From contig NZ_JBAJNS010000001.1 in the NCBI RefSeq assembly GCF_037911585.1, positions 2,784,001 through 2,848,000 on the forward strand: 64,000 nt of DNA, written 5' to 3'. Under the pieces are notes generated by a model. That model was not told the origin of the DNA and searched no databases. It saw only the letters and a list, made by a program, of their open reading frames with translations. This document shows, piece after piece, positions 1 through 9,168 of this stretch (position 1 is its first letter; every line of letters starts with the position of its first letter). This stretch comes from Streptomyces sp. GSL17-111 (GTDB lineage Bacteria > Actinomycetota > Actinomycetes > Streptomycetales > Streptomycetaceae). The position numbers and the translations under genes were made by a program.

Positions 1-632
1 AGCTCCAGGGCGTCCCGCAGCCGCGCGCTGTCGCCCGGCTCCAGGAGCCCCGCCGCGCGGGAGTCCTCGACGAGACGGGCCAGTTCGTCGTCGGTGAAGA
101 CGGAGGCCACCTCGTCCTTGGGCTCCACGCGCAGCATCCGCAGCAGCACGTTGGCCAGCTTGTTGATGCCGAAGACGACCGGCCGCATGACGCGGGTGAG
201 GCCGACCAGCGCCGGGCCGAGCACGAGCGCGGTGCGCTCGGGTGCGGCCAGCGCGATGTTCTTCGGCACCATCTCGCCGATGAGCATGTGCAGGTACGTC
301 GCCAGCGTCAGGGCGATGGCGAACGCGATCGGGTGCACCAGCGCCGCCGGCACGTTGAGCGCCTCGAACGGCGGCTCCAGCAGGTGCGCGATGGCCGGTT
401 CGGCGACCATGCCGAGCACGAGCGAGGAGACGGTGATGCCCAGCTGGGCCGTGGCCATGAGCACGGAGACGTGCTCCAGGCCCCACAGCACCGTGCGGGC
501 ACGCTTGTCGCCCGCCCGGGCCAGCGGCTCGATCTGGCTGCGGCGCACGGAGATCAGGGCGAACTCGGCGCCGACGAAGAAGGCGTTGGTGAACAGCGTG
601 AGCACGCCGATGGTGAGTTGCAGCGCGGTCAT
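1..632 (-). CDS. CNNM/HlyC-type hemolysin family membrane protein, C-terminus cut by window edge
   Basis: The visible N-terminal part begins MTALQLTIGVL and continues with the hydrophobic DUF21 (CNNM) domain: three or more membrane segments within about the first 150 residues, with the family pattern GAEFAL early on and TAQLGITVSSL and GEMVPKN later. The CBS and CorC/HlyC-associated domains expected downstream lie outside the window. The family is associated with divalent-cation (Mg2+/Co2+) export or homeostasis; the substrate here is inferred. Its ATG shares an ATGA with the stop of the upstream gene, so the two are translationally coupled. The two proteins are related to each other, suggesting an old tandem duplication or a heteromeric pair. 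Confidence 0.88.
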   Translation of the reverse strand, partial: MTALQLTIGVLTLFTNAFFVGAEFALISVRRSQIEPLARAGDKRARTVLWGLEHVSVLMATAQLGITVSSLVLGMVAEPAIAHLLEPPFEALNVPAALVHPIAFAIALTLATYLHMLIGEMVPKNIALAAPERTALVLGPALVGLTRVMRPVVFGINKLANVLLRMLRVEPKDEVASVFTDDELARLVEDSRAAGLLEPGDSARLRDALE

Positions 633-2083
633 CGGGCGTCCTCCAGGCTGCGCGCACGACCGGCCTCGGCGTCGGCGTCGGCCGGCACGCCGGGGGCGGC
701 GTCGGTGGCGGCGGTGTCGGCGGCGGGGGCCACGTGCCGGGGCACGGACGCGGGGCCGGTGGCCGCCGACGGGTCGGCGTCCCGCGGGCCGGTGATGCGG
801 ATGCGGTCCGCACGGTGGTGCTCGGTCTCCAGGACCGTCAGCTCCCAGCCGTCCAGCAGCACCCGGTCGCCCTTGTCGGGGATGCGCTCCAGCCGGGTCG
901 CGATGAGCCCGGCCAGCGTCTCGTACGGGCCCTCGGGGGCGTCCAGGCCGATGTCGGCCAGCTCGTCCATGCGGACGCTGCCCTCCGCGTCCCACACCGG
1001 CTGCCCGGCACCCGTGCTTCCGGTGGGGAGCAGGCCCGGGTGCTCCTCCGGATCGTGCTCGTCCCGCACCTCGCCGACGACCTCCTCGACGATGTCCTCC
1101 AGCGTCGCGACACCGGCGGTGCCGCCGTACTCGTCCACGACGACGGCCATGGTGCGGCTGCCGCGCAGCCGGTCCAGCAGCCGGTCCACCGGGAGGCTGT
1201 CCGGGACGAACAGCGGCTCGGCGGCCAGCTCCCCCACCGGGGTGAAGCCGCGCTGCGCCTCGTCCAGCGCCAGCACGTCCCGTACGTGGACGATGCCGAT
1301 CACCTCGTCGAGTGACTCGCGGTAGACGGGGAAGCGGGACAGGCCGGTGGCGAGGGTGAGGTTCGCCGCGTCGGCGGCGGTCGCCCGCACCTCCAGGGCC
1401 TTGACGTCCACCCGGGGCGTCATGACGTTCTCGGCGGTCAGCTCGCTCAGGTGCAGGGTGCGCACGAACAGCTCGGCGGAGTCCGGCTCGATGGCGCCTT
1501 CGGCCGCCGAGTGCTGGGCGAGGGCGATCAGCTCGGCCGGGGTGCGGGCCGAGGCCAGCTCCTCGGCGGGCTCCAGGCCCATGCGGCGCAGGAGCCGGTT
1601 GGCCGTCTCGTTGAGGTGGTGGATCAGGGGGGAGAAGACGGCCGTGAAGCCGCGCTGCGGCCCGGCGACGACCTTGGCCACGGCCAGCGGCCGGGAGATC
1701 GCCCAGTTCTTCGGCACGAGCTCACCGATGACCATGAGGACCACCGTGGAGATGACCACGCCGAGGGCGAGCGCCACGGAGGACGCGACACCGCCGGGCA
1801 GACCGGCCGACCGCAGCGGGCCGCGCAGCAGCGCCGCGAGGGACGGCTCCGCGAGCATGCCGATGACCAGCGAGGTCACGGTGATGCCCAACTGGGCGCC
1901 GGAGAGCTGGAACGTCAGCTTCCTGACCGCGCGCAGCGCACCCTCGGCGCCGCGCTCACCGGACTCCGCGGCACGCTCCAGCGCGCCGCGCTCGACGGTG
2001 GTCAGGGAGAACTCGGCCGCCACGAAGAGGGCGCAGGCCAGAGTCAGCAGCAGGGCAAGGAGCAGAAGCAGCACTTCGGTCAC
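629..2083 (-). CDS. CNNM/HlyC-type hemolysin family protein with CBS pair
   Basis: A 484-residue protein with the full family architecture. The N-terminal DUF21 membrane domain (about residues 1-190) carries AAEFSLTTVER, GAQLGITVTSL and GELVPKN. A CBS-domain pair follows (about 205-330; MTPRVDV and FPVYRES are typical), then the small C-terminal CorC/HlyC transporter-associated domain (about 345-430) and an Ala/Asp-rich tail. Start: GTG at 2083, giving V-TEVLLLLLALLL, directly before the first hydrophobic helix. Members are implicated in Mg2+/Co2+ efflux, with the CBS pair as a nucleotide/Mg sensor. First gene of a two-gene operon. The historic name hemolysin should not be read as a toxin function. 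Confidence 0.9.
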   Translation of the reverse strand: MTEVLLLLLALLLTLACALFVAAEFSLTTVERGALERAAESGERGAEGALRAVRKLTFQLSGAQLGITVTSLVIGMLAEPSLAALLRGPLRSAGLPGGVASSVALALGVVISTVVLMVIGELVPKNWAISRPLAVAKVVAGPQRGFTAVFSPLIHHLNETANRLLRRMGLEPAEELASARTPAELIALAQHSAAEGAIEPDSAELFVRTLHLSELTAENVMTPRVDVKALEVRATAADAANLTLATGLSRFPVYRESLDEVIGIVHVRDVLALDEAQRGFTPVGELAAEPLFVPDSLPVDRLLDRLRGSRTMAVVVDEYGGTAGVATLEDIVEEVVGEVRDEHDPEEHPGLLPTGSTGAGQPVWDAEGSVRMDELADIGLDAPEGPYETLAGLIATRLERIPDKGDRVLLDGWELTVLETEHHRADRIRITGPRDADPSAATGPASVPRHVAPAADTAATDAAPGVPADADAEAGRARSLEDAR

Positions 2084-2780
2084 CGTGCCACCCCCGCTTC
2101 CGCACGCATCGTCGGGACGCAGGGCCTGGCACGGCCGGTACTGGGAGGTTCGCCCATGACGGGACTACGGCTCCTTTCGGTGAGGCGGGTGGCCGGTCAT
2201 GGGGACCAGCCGGATCCGTGGGTCGGCCGCCGGTGGGGAACCACCGTACGGCCGGAACTCTGGTATGCCCGCTGCAATCAATTCCTATCCGGGCATAGTA
2301 AAGGAAACGCAAATATTCGCGCGTGGTCCGTGCCACACTCTGAGGCGAACGGGGCATCGACGGCTTCGAAAGCAAGAACCGGCCCGGGTGCCCCCGGATT
2401 CCCCGCCCGCCGCGCACCGACCGTCCGACCAGGGCTTCGGCCCGGCGGTGGCGGTGCCACGCGGCGGGCCGTCGGGCACCGCCTCTCCGGCGCCCCTCAC
2501 CGGCCGTGCGCGGCCGGTCACCGGGCCGGAGGCTCCGCGTGCGGCCCGGTTCAAGATCACGGATCTGCCGTTCCGGGCCTACCTGTTGGTACTGTCCCCT
2601 TTCGCGCCTGCCGCCTCCTCTCTGTGCGGCCCCCACGGCGCGCGCGGAACCCGGTCCGGCGCCCCACCGTCCTTCCGGGCACGATGTGCAGCTGTCATGG
2701 TCAGGCCTGCCCGGCCGGGGCCCGAACCCCGGCTGGTTCTCCGGGCGTGGCAGGCCCCGAACGGCAGGAAAGGTTTGGAC
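2084..2780. other. Long intergenic region between divergent CNNM operon and LCP gene
   Basis: About 700 bases with no convincing gene. Open frames cross it, but their translations are low-complexity Pro/Arg/Gly sequence without domain features. The stretch around 2270-2330 is clearly richer in A+T than its surroundings and is the likeliest place for divergent promoters. No confident -10/-35 pair was assigned. The length suggests a long leader for the LCP gene. Confidence 0.5.
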
Positions 2781-4223
2781 GTGGGTATACACAGCGCGTC
2801 CCGGGCGGCCCGGAACACCACGGCGGCCGCGGAGGACGGTGAGCCGGAGGCCGGCCGCCGGGAGCGTCGCCGGGGCCGCAGGGCGCCACGTTCGACGCGC
2901 CGCCGCGCCCTGCTCTGGACGGCGGGGACGCTCGCGGTGCTGCTCGTCGCCGGCACCGGTGTCGGCGCCTACCTGTACCAGCGTCTCGACGGCAACATCC
3001 AGGGCTACGACATCGAGGACGACCTCGGCGACAACCGCCCGGTCAACCTGAGCCCGGGGGCGAAGAACATCCTCGTCGTCGGCTCGGACAGCCGTGAGGG
3101 CACCGGTGGCGAGTACGGCTCGGGCTTCGAGACCATGCAGTCGGACACGCTGATGCTCGTGCACATCGCGGCGAACCGCGAGTGGGCGACCGTCGTGTCC
3201 CTGCCGCGCGACTCCTGGGTGGAGATCCCCTCCTGCGACCAGGGCGACGGCCAGACGTCCAAGCCCCACCACGCGAAGATCAACTCGGCCTTCGCCATCG
3301 GCGGGTTGACCGGTGAGGTCAAGGGGGCTCTGACCTGCGCCGTGAAGGCGGTCGAGCAGAACACCGGGCTGCGCGTCGACCACTTCATGTCGCTGGACTT
3401 CAACGGTTTCAAGGGCATGGTCGACGCGCTGGACGGGGTCGAGGTCTGCCCGGAGCAGGCGATCCGGGACAAGAAGGCCAACCTCGACCTGGAGGCCGGC
3501 TGCCAGACGCTGGACGGCGAGGACTCCCTCGGCTACGTCCGCACCCGCTACGGCGTCGGGGACGGAAGCGACATCGGCCGCATCGGACGTCAGCAGGACT
3601 TCCTCAAGACGCTGGCGGAGAAGGCCCGGTCGAAACTGACGGACCCGAAGGCCCTCTTCGACTTCCTGGAGGCCTTCACCTCCAACCTCGCCACGGACCG
3701 GGCGATGGCCGGGATCGACCCGCTGCGCAAGCTGGCCACCAGCGTGCAGGGCATCCCCTCGGACCGGCTGACCTTCCTCACCGTGCCGAACTACCCCCGG
3801 GAGCTGGACCACCCCACCGACCGGGCGAACGTCGTGTGGCAGTACCCCCAGGCCGACACCCTGTTCACCCGCCTCGCGAACGACGAGGAGGTGGACAAGA
3901 AGGAGCTGACGAAGAGCGCGGAGGAGAGCCAGGACGTGCGGCCCTCCACCACCCGGGTCCAGGTGCTCAACGGCACGGACACCCCGGGCCGGGCGGGCGA
4001 GGTCGCCGAGGAACTGCGCCGGGCCGGCTTCCAGGTCGTCGCCACGGGCAACGCCGAGGAGCCCGCGACGGAGACGACCGTCCGGTTCCCGGAGGGGCTG
4101 GACGTCCACGCCGACGCCCTCGCCGGACGCCTCCAGGACGCGGCCGTCTCCGCCGACGGCACCGCGACGCCCGGGCTGCTGACCCTCGTGATCGGCTCGG
4201 ACTTCACGGGCCTGCGCGGCTGA
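2781..4223 (+). CDS. LCP (LytR-CpsA-Psr) family protein with C-terminal LytR_C domain
   Basis: A 480-residue single-pass membrane protein. A very basic cytoplasmic N-terminus (about residues 23-43) precedes one transmembrane helix (about 43-66). The extracytoplasmic LCP catalytic domain (about 94-340) starts at NILVVGSDSRE and contains the Arg-rich DIGRIGRQQDFL motif. A LytR_C domain (about 385-475, RVQVLNGTDTPGRAGEVA) ends the protein. LCP enzymes transfer undecaprenyl-linked glycopolymers to peptidoglycan; the exact polymer is unknown. GTG 2781 was chosen because AGGAAAGG lies 8 bases upstream and because upstream in-frame sequence is not protein-like. Transcribed alone and ends before a hairpin. 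Confidence 0.92.
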   Translation: MGIHSASRAARNTTAAAEDGEPEAGRRERRRGRRAPRSTRRRALLWTAGTLAVLLVAGTGVGAYLYQRLDGNIQGYDIEDDLGDNRPVNLSPGAKNILVVGSDSREGTGGEYGSGFETMQSDTLMLVHIAANREWATVVSLPRDSWVEIPSCDQGDGQTSKPHHAKINSAFAIGGLTGEVKGALTCAVKAVEQNTGLRVDHFMSLDFNGFKGMVDALDGVEVCPEQAIRDKKANLDLEAGCQTLDGEDSLGYVRTRYGVGDGSDIGRIGRQQDFLKTLAEKARSKLTDPKALFDFLEAFTSNLATDRAMAGIDPLRKLATSVQGIPSDRLTFLTVPNYPRELDHPTDRANVVWQYPQADTLFTRLANDEEVDKKELTKSAEESQDVRPSTTRVQVLNGTDTPGRAGEVAEELRRAGFQVVATGNAEEPATETTVRFPEGLDVHADALAGRLQDAAVSADGTATPGLLTLVIGSDFTGLRG

Positions 4224-4249
4224 CCGCCTCGCCGCACCGGGCGCGCCGT

Positions 4250-4270
4250 GGCCTGTCTGACAGACAGGCC
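4250..4270. terminator. Bidirectional hairpin terminator between convergent genes
   Basis: GGCCTGTC and GACAGGCC flank the loop TGACA; the stem can extend to 10 pairs. It sits between the stop of the LCP gene and the stop of the minus-strand gene at 4271, where a shared terminator is expected. There is no T-tract, which is normal for actinobacterial terminators. Confidence 0.7.
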
Positions 4271-4957
4271 CTACGCGTCGCGCAGGTCCTGCGGCGGGGA
4301 GGCCGGGGGCACCGGCTCGGCGTCCAGCGCGCGCCGGTACTCCAGGGCCTGCGCTTCGGCCAGGTACGGCGACAGCCGCAGCAGCACGCGTCCCGAGAGG
4401 TAGCCGCGCTCGGCCTTCGGCGGGATGCCGAGGGCGTCGCGCTGCAGCTGCTCCGCCCGGGCCCGCGCGGACGCGGCGTCGGGGAAGACCTCGATCACGC
4501 CGCCGAGCGCCACGCTGCCGGGGTCGTTGTCGACGACCAGGCCACCGTTGACCCTGCGGTCCTCGAACGTCAGCTTGCTGCGGTACCCGTCGGCACGGCC
4601 GAGCAGCCGGTCCGGGTCGCTGCCGCGCGTGAGGGACCGGTAGCCCTCGACCGGCAGCCCGGCCCGCTGGAGGCGGCGCAACGCCGCCTCGGCCTCCGCC
4701 GTCACGGGGGTGACGGCCGGGGCGCGGCCGTCGGGCGGCGAGGCGGCGGGGGGCGGCGGGGCGTCCGCGCCGGTCAGCCCCGCGGGGAAGGCGGTGAGGG
4801 CGACGGCGGCCCCGGCGAGCACCAGTGCCGCGCCCAGCAGAGCGGTCGCCCGGCCCGCGCGCGTCGTGCCCGTCGGTCGCGTCGGCCGCCTCGTCGGCGT
4901 GGTCGGCGTTGTCGGTGTCCTGCCGCCCGTCCGGCCCGTCGCCGTGCTGTCGTCCAT
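4271..4957 (-). CDS. Membrane-anchored protein of unknown function
   Basis: A 228-residue protein not assigned to a family. The N-terminus is a low-complexity Thr/Pro/Arg segment (about residues 1-35, repeats of TPT), followed by one hydrophobic helix (about 38-60) and an Ala/Pro linker. The C-terminal soluble domain of about 130 residues is predicted to lie outside the membrane. That domain reads like a small alpha/beta fold (EAEAALRRLQRAGLPVEGYRSL; GGVIEVFPDAASARARAEQLQ), a layout seen in many lipoprotein-like or anchored actinobacterial proteins. ATG 4957 follows a purine-rich AGGGGTGGTGA. Transcribed convergently with the LCP gene and divergently from the MFS gene. Confidence 0.75.
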   Translation of the reverse strand: MDDSTATGRTGGRTPTTPTTPTRRPTRPTGTTRAGRATALLGAALVLAGAAVALTAFPAGLTGADAPPPPAASPPDGRAPAVTPVTAEAEAALRRLQRAGLPVEGYRSLTRGSDPDRLLGRADGYRSKLTFEDRRVNGGLVVDNDPGSVALGGVIEVFPDAASARARAEQLQRDALGIPPKAERGYLSGRVLLRLSPYLAEAQALEYRRALDAEPVPPASPPQDLRDA

Positions 4958-5063
4958 GTTCTCGTCACCACCCCTGCGCGGCCCGCCCCTTCGGCCCTTG
5001 GCAGGGTAATGCGTGAGCGGCCTCCCGGTGGCCCGACCGTGCCGGAGCGGAGATGATCCGCGT

Positions 5064-6632
5064 ATGAGCGCACCCTCGGACGGCCCGGCTCCCGCCGGTG
5101 CCCTGCGGCTCTCGGCGCGGCAGGGCCGCTGGGTGCTGTTCACCACCGTGCTGGGCTCGGGCATGGCGATGCTCGACAGCACCGTCGTGAACGTGGCCCT
5201 CCCGCGCATCGGTGCCGACCTCGACGCCGACCTCGGCGCGCTCCAGTGGACCGTCAACGCCTACATGCTCACCCTCGCGGGGCTCATCCTCCTCGGCGGC
5301 GCGCTCGGCGACCGCTACGGACGGCGCCGCGTCTTCCTCGTCGGCGTCGTCTGGTTCACGCTGGCCTCGGTGCTGTGCGGGCTGGCGTGGAACGCGGGCG
5401 TGCTGGTCGCCGCTCGCGCCCTGCAGGGGGTCGGCGGCGCCCTGCTGACGCCCGGCTCCCTCGCGCTCATCCAGGCCACGTTCCGCCCCGGCGACCGGGC
5501 GCGCGCGGTCGGCGCCTGGTCCGGTCTCGGCGGTGTGGCGGCAGCCGTCGGCCCCTTCCTCGGCGGCTGGCTGGTGGACGCCTTCGGCTGGCGCTGGGTG
5601 TTCCTGCTCAACGTGCCGCTGGCCCTGCTGTGCGTCCCGGTGGCGTTGCGGCACGTGCCGGAGTCCCGCGATCCGGCCGCCGAGGGGCGGTTCGACTACG
5701 CCGGGGCCGCGCTGGCCGCCCTGGCGCTGGGCGGCGTCACCTACGCCATGATCGCGGCGCCGGAGGACGGGGCGTCGCCCGTGGTCATCGGAGCGGCGGT
5801 GGCGGGTGTCGTCCTCGGGGCCCTGTTCGTCCGGCTGGAGCGGCGGCTGGCGGCGCCGATGGTGCCGCCGGCCGTCTTCGCGTCCCGGCAGTTCACGGCC
5901 GTCAACGCGGTGACGCTGTGCGTGTACGCGGCGTTCGGCGGCTTCTTCTTCCTCTCCGTCGTGCAGTTCCAGGTCTCGCTGGGTTACTCGGCGCTCGCGG
6001 CGGGTACGGCGCTGCTGCCCACCACGATCCTGATGCTGCTGCTCTCGGCGCGGGCCGGGGAACTGGGCCAGCGGATCGGGCCGCGCATCCCCCTCACGCT
6101 CGGGCCGCTGCTGTGCGCGGCCGGCATGCTGCTGATGGCCCGGGTCGGGCCGGGCGCCTCCTACGCCACCGACGTGCTGCCCGCGCTGCTGGTGCTCGGC
6201 GCGGGCATGGTGCTGCTGGTGGCTCCCCTCACGGCGACGGTGCTGGCGTCCGTGGACGTCGCCCGCGCCGGGCTCGCCAGCGGCGTCAACAACGCCGTCG
6301 CCCGCGCGGCCGGGCTGCTCGCCGTGGCGGCCCTGCCGCTGCTGGCGGGCATGGGGCCCGACTCCTACCGCGACCCGGAGGTGTTCGACGCGGCGTTCCG
6401 GCGCTCGATGGTCTACTGCGCGGTCATCCTGGTCGTCGGGGCGGTGCTCGCCTGGCTGACCGTCCACCGCGACGTGCTGGAGACCGGCGACCACGCCCCG
6501 GACGCGGCCCCGGCCGGGGAGCACCCGTGCACCGCCGAGTGCCGGACCCACTGCGGCGTCACCTCACCGCCGCTGGACCCGGGCTCTCCCGCACCACCCC
6601 CGGAGCGGGACCCCGAGCCGGACCACCGGTGA
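5064..6632 (+). CDS. MFS drug-exporter-like transporter, DHA2 (14-TM) type
   Basis: A 522-residue integral membrane protein with the signature of proton-driven multidrug exporters. LDSTVVNVALPRIGADL is the first-helix motif of the EmrB/QacA branch, motif A is GALGDRYGRRRVF, and motif C-like sequence occurs in helix 5 (GVGGALLTPGSLALI). Length and hydrophobicity fit 14 helices. The last about 50 residues form a Pro/Cys/His-containing hydrophilic tail (HPCTAECRTHC) that is not part of the transporter fold. ATG 5064 has GGAG upstream. No adjacent TetR or MarR regulator is present, so the substrate cannot be inferred. Confidence 0.9.
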   Translation: MSAPSDGPAPAGALRLSARQGRWVLFTTVLGSGMAMLDSTVVNVALPRIGADLDADLGALQWTVNAYMLTLAGLILLGGALGDRYGRRRVFLVGVVWFTLASVLCGLAWNAGVLVAARALQGVGGALLTPGSLALIQATFRPGDRARAVGAWSGLGGVAAAVGPFLGGWLVDAFGWRWVFLLNVPLALLCVPVALRHVPESRDPAAEGRFDYAGAALAALALGGVTYAMIAAPEDGASPVVIGAAVAGVVLGALFVRLERRLAAPMVPPAVFASRQFTAVNAVTLCVYAAFGGFFFLSVVQFQVSLGYSALAAGTALLPTTILMLLLSARAGELGQRIGPRIPLTLGPLLCAAGMLLMARVGPGASYATDVLPALLVLGAGMVLLVAPLTATVLASVDVARAGLASGVNNAVARAAGLLAVAALPLLAGMGPDSYRDPEVFDAAFRRSMVYCAVILVVGAVLAWLTVHRDVLETGDHAPDAAPAGEHPCTAECRTHCGVTSPPLDPGSPAPPPERDPEPDHR

Positions 6633-6641
6633 ACGTCCGCG

Positions 6642-7082
6642 TCAGGCCGAGAGAAGCGGCGCGTCGTCACGCCACTTGAGGATCTTGTCGAACGTGACGA
6701 CGGCACCCTCCTCGGGGCCGTTGCGGAAGCGGACGCGGTCGGCGAGGGCGTTGATGAGGAAGAGCCCGCGGCCGTGCTCGGCGTCGTGCGGCCCGGTGGC
6801 ACCGGCCGGGAAGGCCGGGGGCACGAAGCCGGGGCCGTGGTCGGTGACCTCGATCCGGCAGATCTCGCCGTTCAGGTACGCCGTGACCTGGTAGTCCTCC
6901 GCGCGGTCCGGGCCGCCGCCGTGTTCGACGGCGTTGGCGCACGCTTCGGACAGGGCCAGGGAGAGTTCGTAGGCGATGTCCGGTTCGACCCCGGCGGTTT
7001 CCATCGCACCGAGCAGGAGCCGCCGCGCGAGCGGCACGCTCGCGGCCTCACGCCGCAGGTGCAGAGACCACCAGATGCTCAT
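6642..7082 (-). CDS. RsbW-like ATP-binding protein (GHKL anti-sigma/regulatory kinase fold)
   Basis: A 146-residue single-domain HATPase_c_2 protein. The N box is EACANAVEHG (about residues 47-56), G1 is DHGPGF and G2 is HGRGLFLI. These form the ATP pocket of RsbW/SpoIIAB-type proteins, which Streptomyces encodes in large numbers and which act on sigma factors or anti-anti-sigma partners. There is no sigma factor or STAS partner next door, so the target is unknown. It lies tail to tail with the MFS gene (9 bases apart) and diverges from the membrane protein gene at 7260. TTGACA at 7120-7125 in the shared upstream region resembles a -35 hexamer, but no matching -10 was found. Confidence 0.88.
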   Translation of the reverse strand: MSIWWSLHLRREAASVPLARRLLLGAMETAGVEPDIAYELSLALSEACANAVEHGGGPDRAEDYQVTAYLNGEICRIEVTDHGPGFVPPAFPAGATGPHDAEHGRGLFLINALADRVRFRNGPEEGAVVTFDKILKWRDDAPLLSA

Positions 7083-7259
7083 GCTTCAGCCTCCTGGCTG
7101 CGGCTCGACGAACCGAGGCTTGACATACGGATACGTATTGCCCTTCTCAGCGGACCGTAAGCATGAGCGTCGTGGCACAACGCTCATTCGGCCGATGTCG
7201 CGCGGGAAGGGGCCAAACGGACCCTGCGCACCGTGCCGCACGCCCCCTGGTGAGATGAT

Positions 7260-8069
7260 GTGCCCGCCATGGGTGTGCCCGTCGCGCGCGCGAGCGCCGA
7301 TCTGCGACTTCTGAGGGCCGCGGTGTTCACCGCGGCCTGTGTCGCGCTGTCCTCGGCGGGGCACGTGCTGGCCGCCGGAGCGACGCTCCCCGTGTGGACG
7401 TTCGGGGTCGCCGCCGCGCTCGTGTTCGCCCTCGCGCTTCCCCTGGCCGGGCGGGAGCGTTCCCTGCCGGGGATCGCCGCCGCGCTCGCGGCCGGGCAGC
7501 TCGGGCTGCACCTGCTCTTCTCCGCCGCGCAGGTCCACGCGACGCCCGCGTCGGGCGGCGAGCCCCCCGGAGAAGGCGGCCTCGCCGCCCTCGCCCGGAG
7601 CGTCCTGTGCAACGACGCCAAGGCCGGGTCGCTGACGGACAGCGAGGCACGGCGGGTCCTGGACGACGCGGGGATCGGCCCCACCGCCCCGGACCTCGCC
7701 GCCGCCCCCGGTCCCGGCGCGGCGTCGGCGAGCCACGAGAGCGCCGCCTTCCTCGACCTGGCGTCGTGGCCGATGCTGTGCGGTCACCTGCTGGCCGCGC
7801 TGGCCGCCGGATGGCTGCTGCGGCGCGGTGACACCGCGCTGTGGCGGCTGCTGCGGCTGTCGGCGACGGCGGTCGACGGCCTGCTGCTGCGCTCCCTGCG
7901 GGCGGCGCTGGCCTGGCTGCGCGGTACGGCGTCCGTCGCGCCCGCGGCCCTCGGCGTTCCGGTGGGGAGCGCTCACGACGACGTACCGGACGAGCCGCAG
8001 GCGCTGCGGCACTCCGTCGTCCGGCGCGGCCCGCCGCCGCCCGTCCCCGGCTACGCGCTCGCGGCCTGA
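7260..8069 (+). CDS. Small multi-helix membrane protein of unknown function
   Basis: About 269 residues with four or five hydrophobic helices: around residues 18-36, 42-58 and 68-88 (ALAAGQLGLHLLFSAAQVHA), and a pair around 165-185 and 200-220. A hydrophilic loop rich in Gly, Pro and Ser, containing one Cys (LCNDAKAG), lies between the helix groups, and the C-terminus is Pro/Arg-rich. Start is GTG 7260, preceded by GGTGAG with 5-base spacing; ATG 7269 is an alternative. Position directly upstream of the copper genes suggests, but does not prove, a link. No family assigned. Confidence 0.75.
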   Translation: MPAMGVPVARASADLRLLRAAVFTAACVALSSAGHVLAAGATLPVWTFGVAAALVFALALPLAGRERSLPGIAAALAAGQLGLHLLFSAAQVHATPASGGEPPGEGGLAALARSVLCNDAKAGSLTDSEARRVLDDAGIGPTAPDLAAAPGPGAASASHESAAFLDLASWPMLCGHLLAALAAGWLLRRGDTALWRLLRLSATAVDGLLLRSLRAALAWLRGTASVAPAALGVPVGSAHDDVPDEPQALRHSVVRRGPPPPVPGYALAA

Positions 8070-8305
8070 CGCAGCCCCTTTCTGACGTTCCTCCTGATAC
8101 GTCCCCGTTCACCGGGCGGTTCTCCGCTCACGGGATGACGGACTTCACCGATGGGGCGAGCGGAACGGCATGCGCGCGCGTACGTTCACCGTTCTCCTCG
8201 TGCCCGGCCGTGGCCACCCGGCGGTACGCCCTTCCGGGCGGCGCCCACGGGGCGGGTCCGCGCACGCTCCCCTCCGTCGTCCTCATCTCTGGAGTGTTCA
8301 CCTTG

Positions 8306-9040
8306 ATGAACGCAGTCCCGCGCCGGTTCGCCGCCGCTGCCGCCCTGGCCTCCGCCGCCGTCCTCGCCACGGCGGGCCCGGCCCTCGCCCACGTCACCGT
8401 CGACCCCCAGTCCGCTCCCGGGGGCGGCTACGCCACCGTCAACTTCAAGGTGCCGAACGAACGCGACGACGCCTCGACCGTGAAGCTGGAGGTCACCCTG
8501 CCGACGGACCACCCGCTCGCCTCGGTCATGCCGGAGCCCGTGCCGGGCTGGAAGGCCACGGTGGAGGACGGCAAGCTCGAGAAGCCGATCGAGGTGCACG
8601 GCGAGGAGATCGACGAGGCGCCCAGCAAGATCACCTGGACGGCGGACGGTGACGGCATCGCGCCCGGCACCTTCCAGCGGTTCCCCGTCTCCGTCGGCCG
8701 CCTGCCGCAGGACGCCGACCGGCTCGTCTTCAAGGCCGTCCAGACCTACGACAGCGACGAGGTCGTGCGCTGGATCGAGGTGCCGGAGGAGGGCGGCGAG
8801 GCGCCCGACAGCCCGGCGCCCGTCCTGAAGCTCACCGCGTCCGAGGACGGTCACCACGGCGGCGGCCCCGGCGAGGCGTCGGACGCGGACGACGCCGAAC
8901 CGGCAGCCGAGACGTCCGCCGCCGACGACGGGGACGGCGGCACGGACTCCACCGCGCGCGTCCTCGCCGTCATCGGCATCGTCGTCGGACTCGGCGGCCT
9001 CGCGTTCGGCGCGTACGCCGGGCGCCGCCGCAACGCCTGA
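8306..9040 (+). CDS. YcnI-like (DUF1775) exported copper-associated protein
   Basis: A 244-residue protein. Signal peptide residues 1-31 end in GPALA, so cleavage would expose an N-terminal His (HVTVDPQSA). In YcnI proteins this His forms a copper-binding brace together with a conserved Trp. The DUF1775 beta-sandwich spans about 32-175 (GYATVNFKVPNERD; WTADGDGIAPGTFQRFPVSVG). A linker rich in His, Gly, Asp and Ala leads to a C-terminal membrane helix (about 215-238) ending GRRRNA, so the domain is tethered outside the membrane. GGAG at 8291-8294 supports the start; TTG 8303 is possible. A strong hairpin follows, so it may be transcribed separately from the sco gene. Confidence 0.88.
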   Translation: MNAVPRRFAAAAALASAAVLATAGPALAHVTVDPQSAPGGGYATVNFKVPNERDDASTVKLEVTLPTDHPLASVMPEPVPGWKATVEDGKLEKPIEVHGEEIDEAPSKITWTADGDGIAPGTFQRFPVSVGRLPQDADRLVFKAVQTYDSDEVVRWIEVPEEGGEAPDSPAPVLKLTASEDGHHGGGPGEASDADDAEPAAETSAADDGDGGTDSTARVLAVIGIVVGLGGLAFGAYAGRRRNA

Positions 9041-9066
9041 CGGACCGTAGGCCCCCGGCGGTGGTT

Positions 9067-9096
9067 CCGGTCCGGCCCGGCGACGGGCCGGACCGG
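9067..9096. terminator. Strong hairpin after the ycnI-like gene
   Basis: Thirteen-base perfectly complementary arms (starting CCGGTCCGG) flank the loop GCGA. It lies 26 bases after the YcnI-like stop and about 70 bases before the sco start, and probably terminates or attenuates transcription between the two copper genes. Confidence 0.7.
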
Positions 9097-9168
9097 CGTC
9101 ACCCGCCCCGTCCCCCAGCACCGCACCTCCCCGGCCCGCCGGCCGGGGGACAACGCAAGGAACGTCTC

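Noticed and set aside
1956-4109. Minus-strand frame of about 700 codons opposite the LCP gene
   Set aside because: Antisense to the LCP gene, without recognisable motifs.
7120-7148. TTGACA followed by ATACGGATACGTAT, looked like a sigma-70-type promoter with an operator
   Set aside because: No acceptable -10 at the right spacing on either strand; the palindromic ATACGTAT alone is too short.
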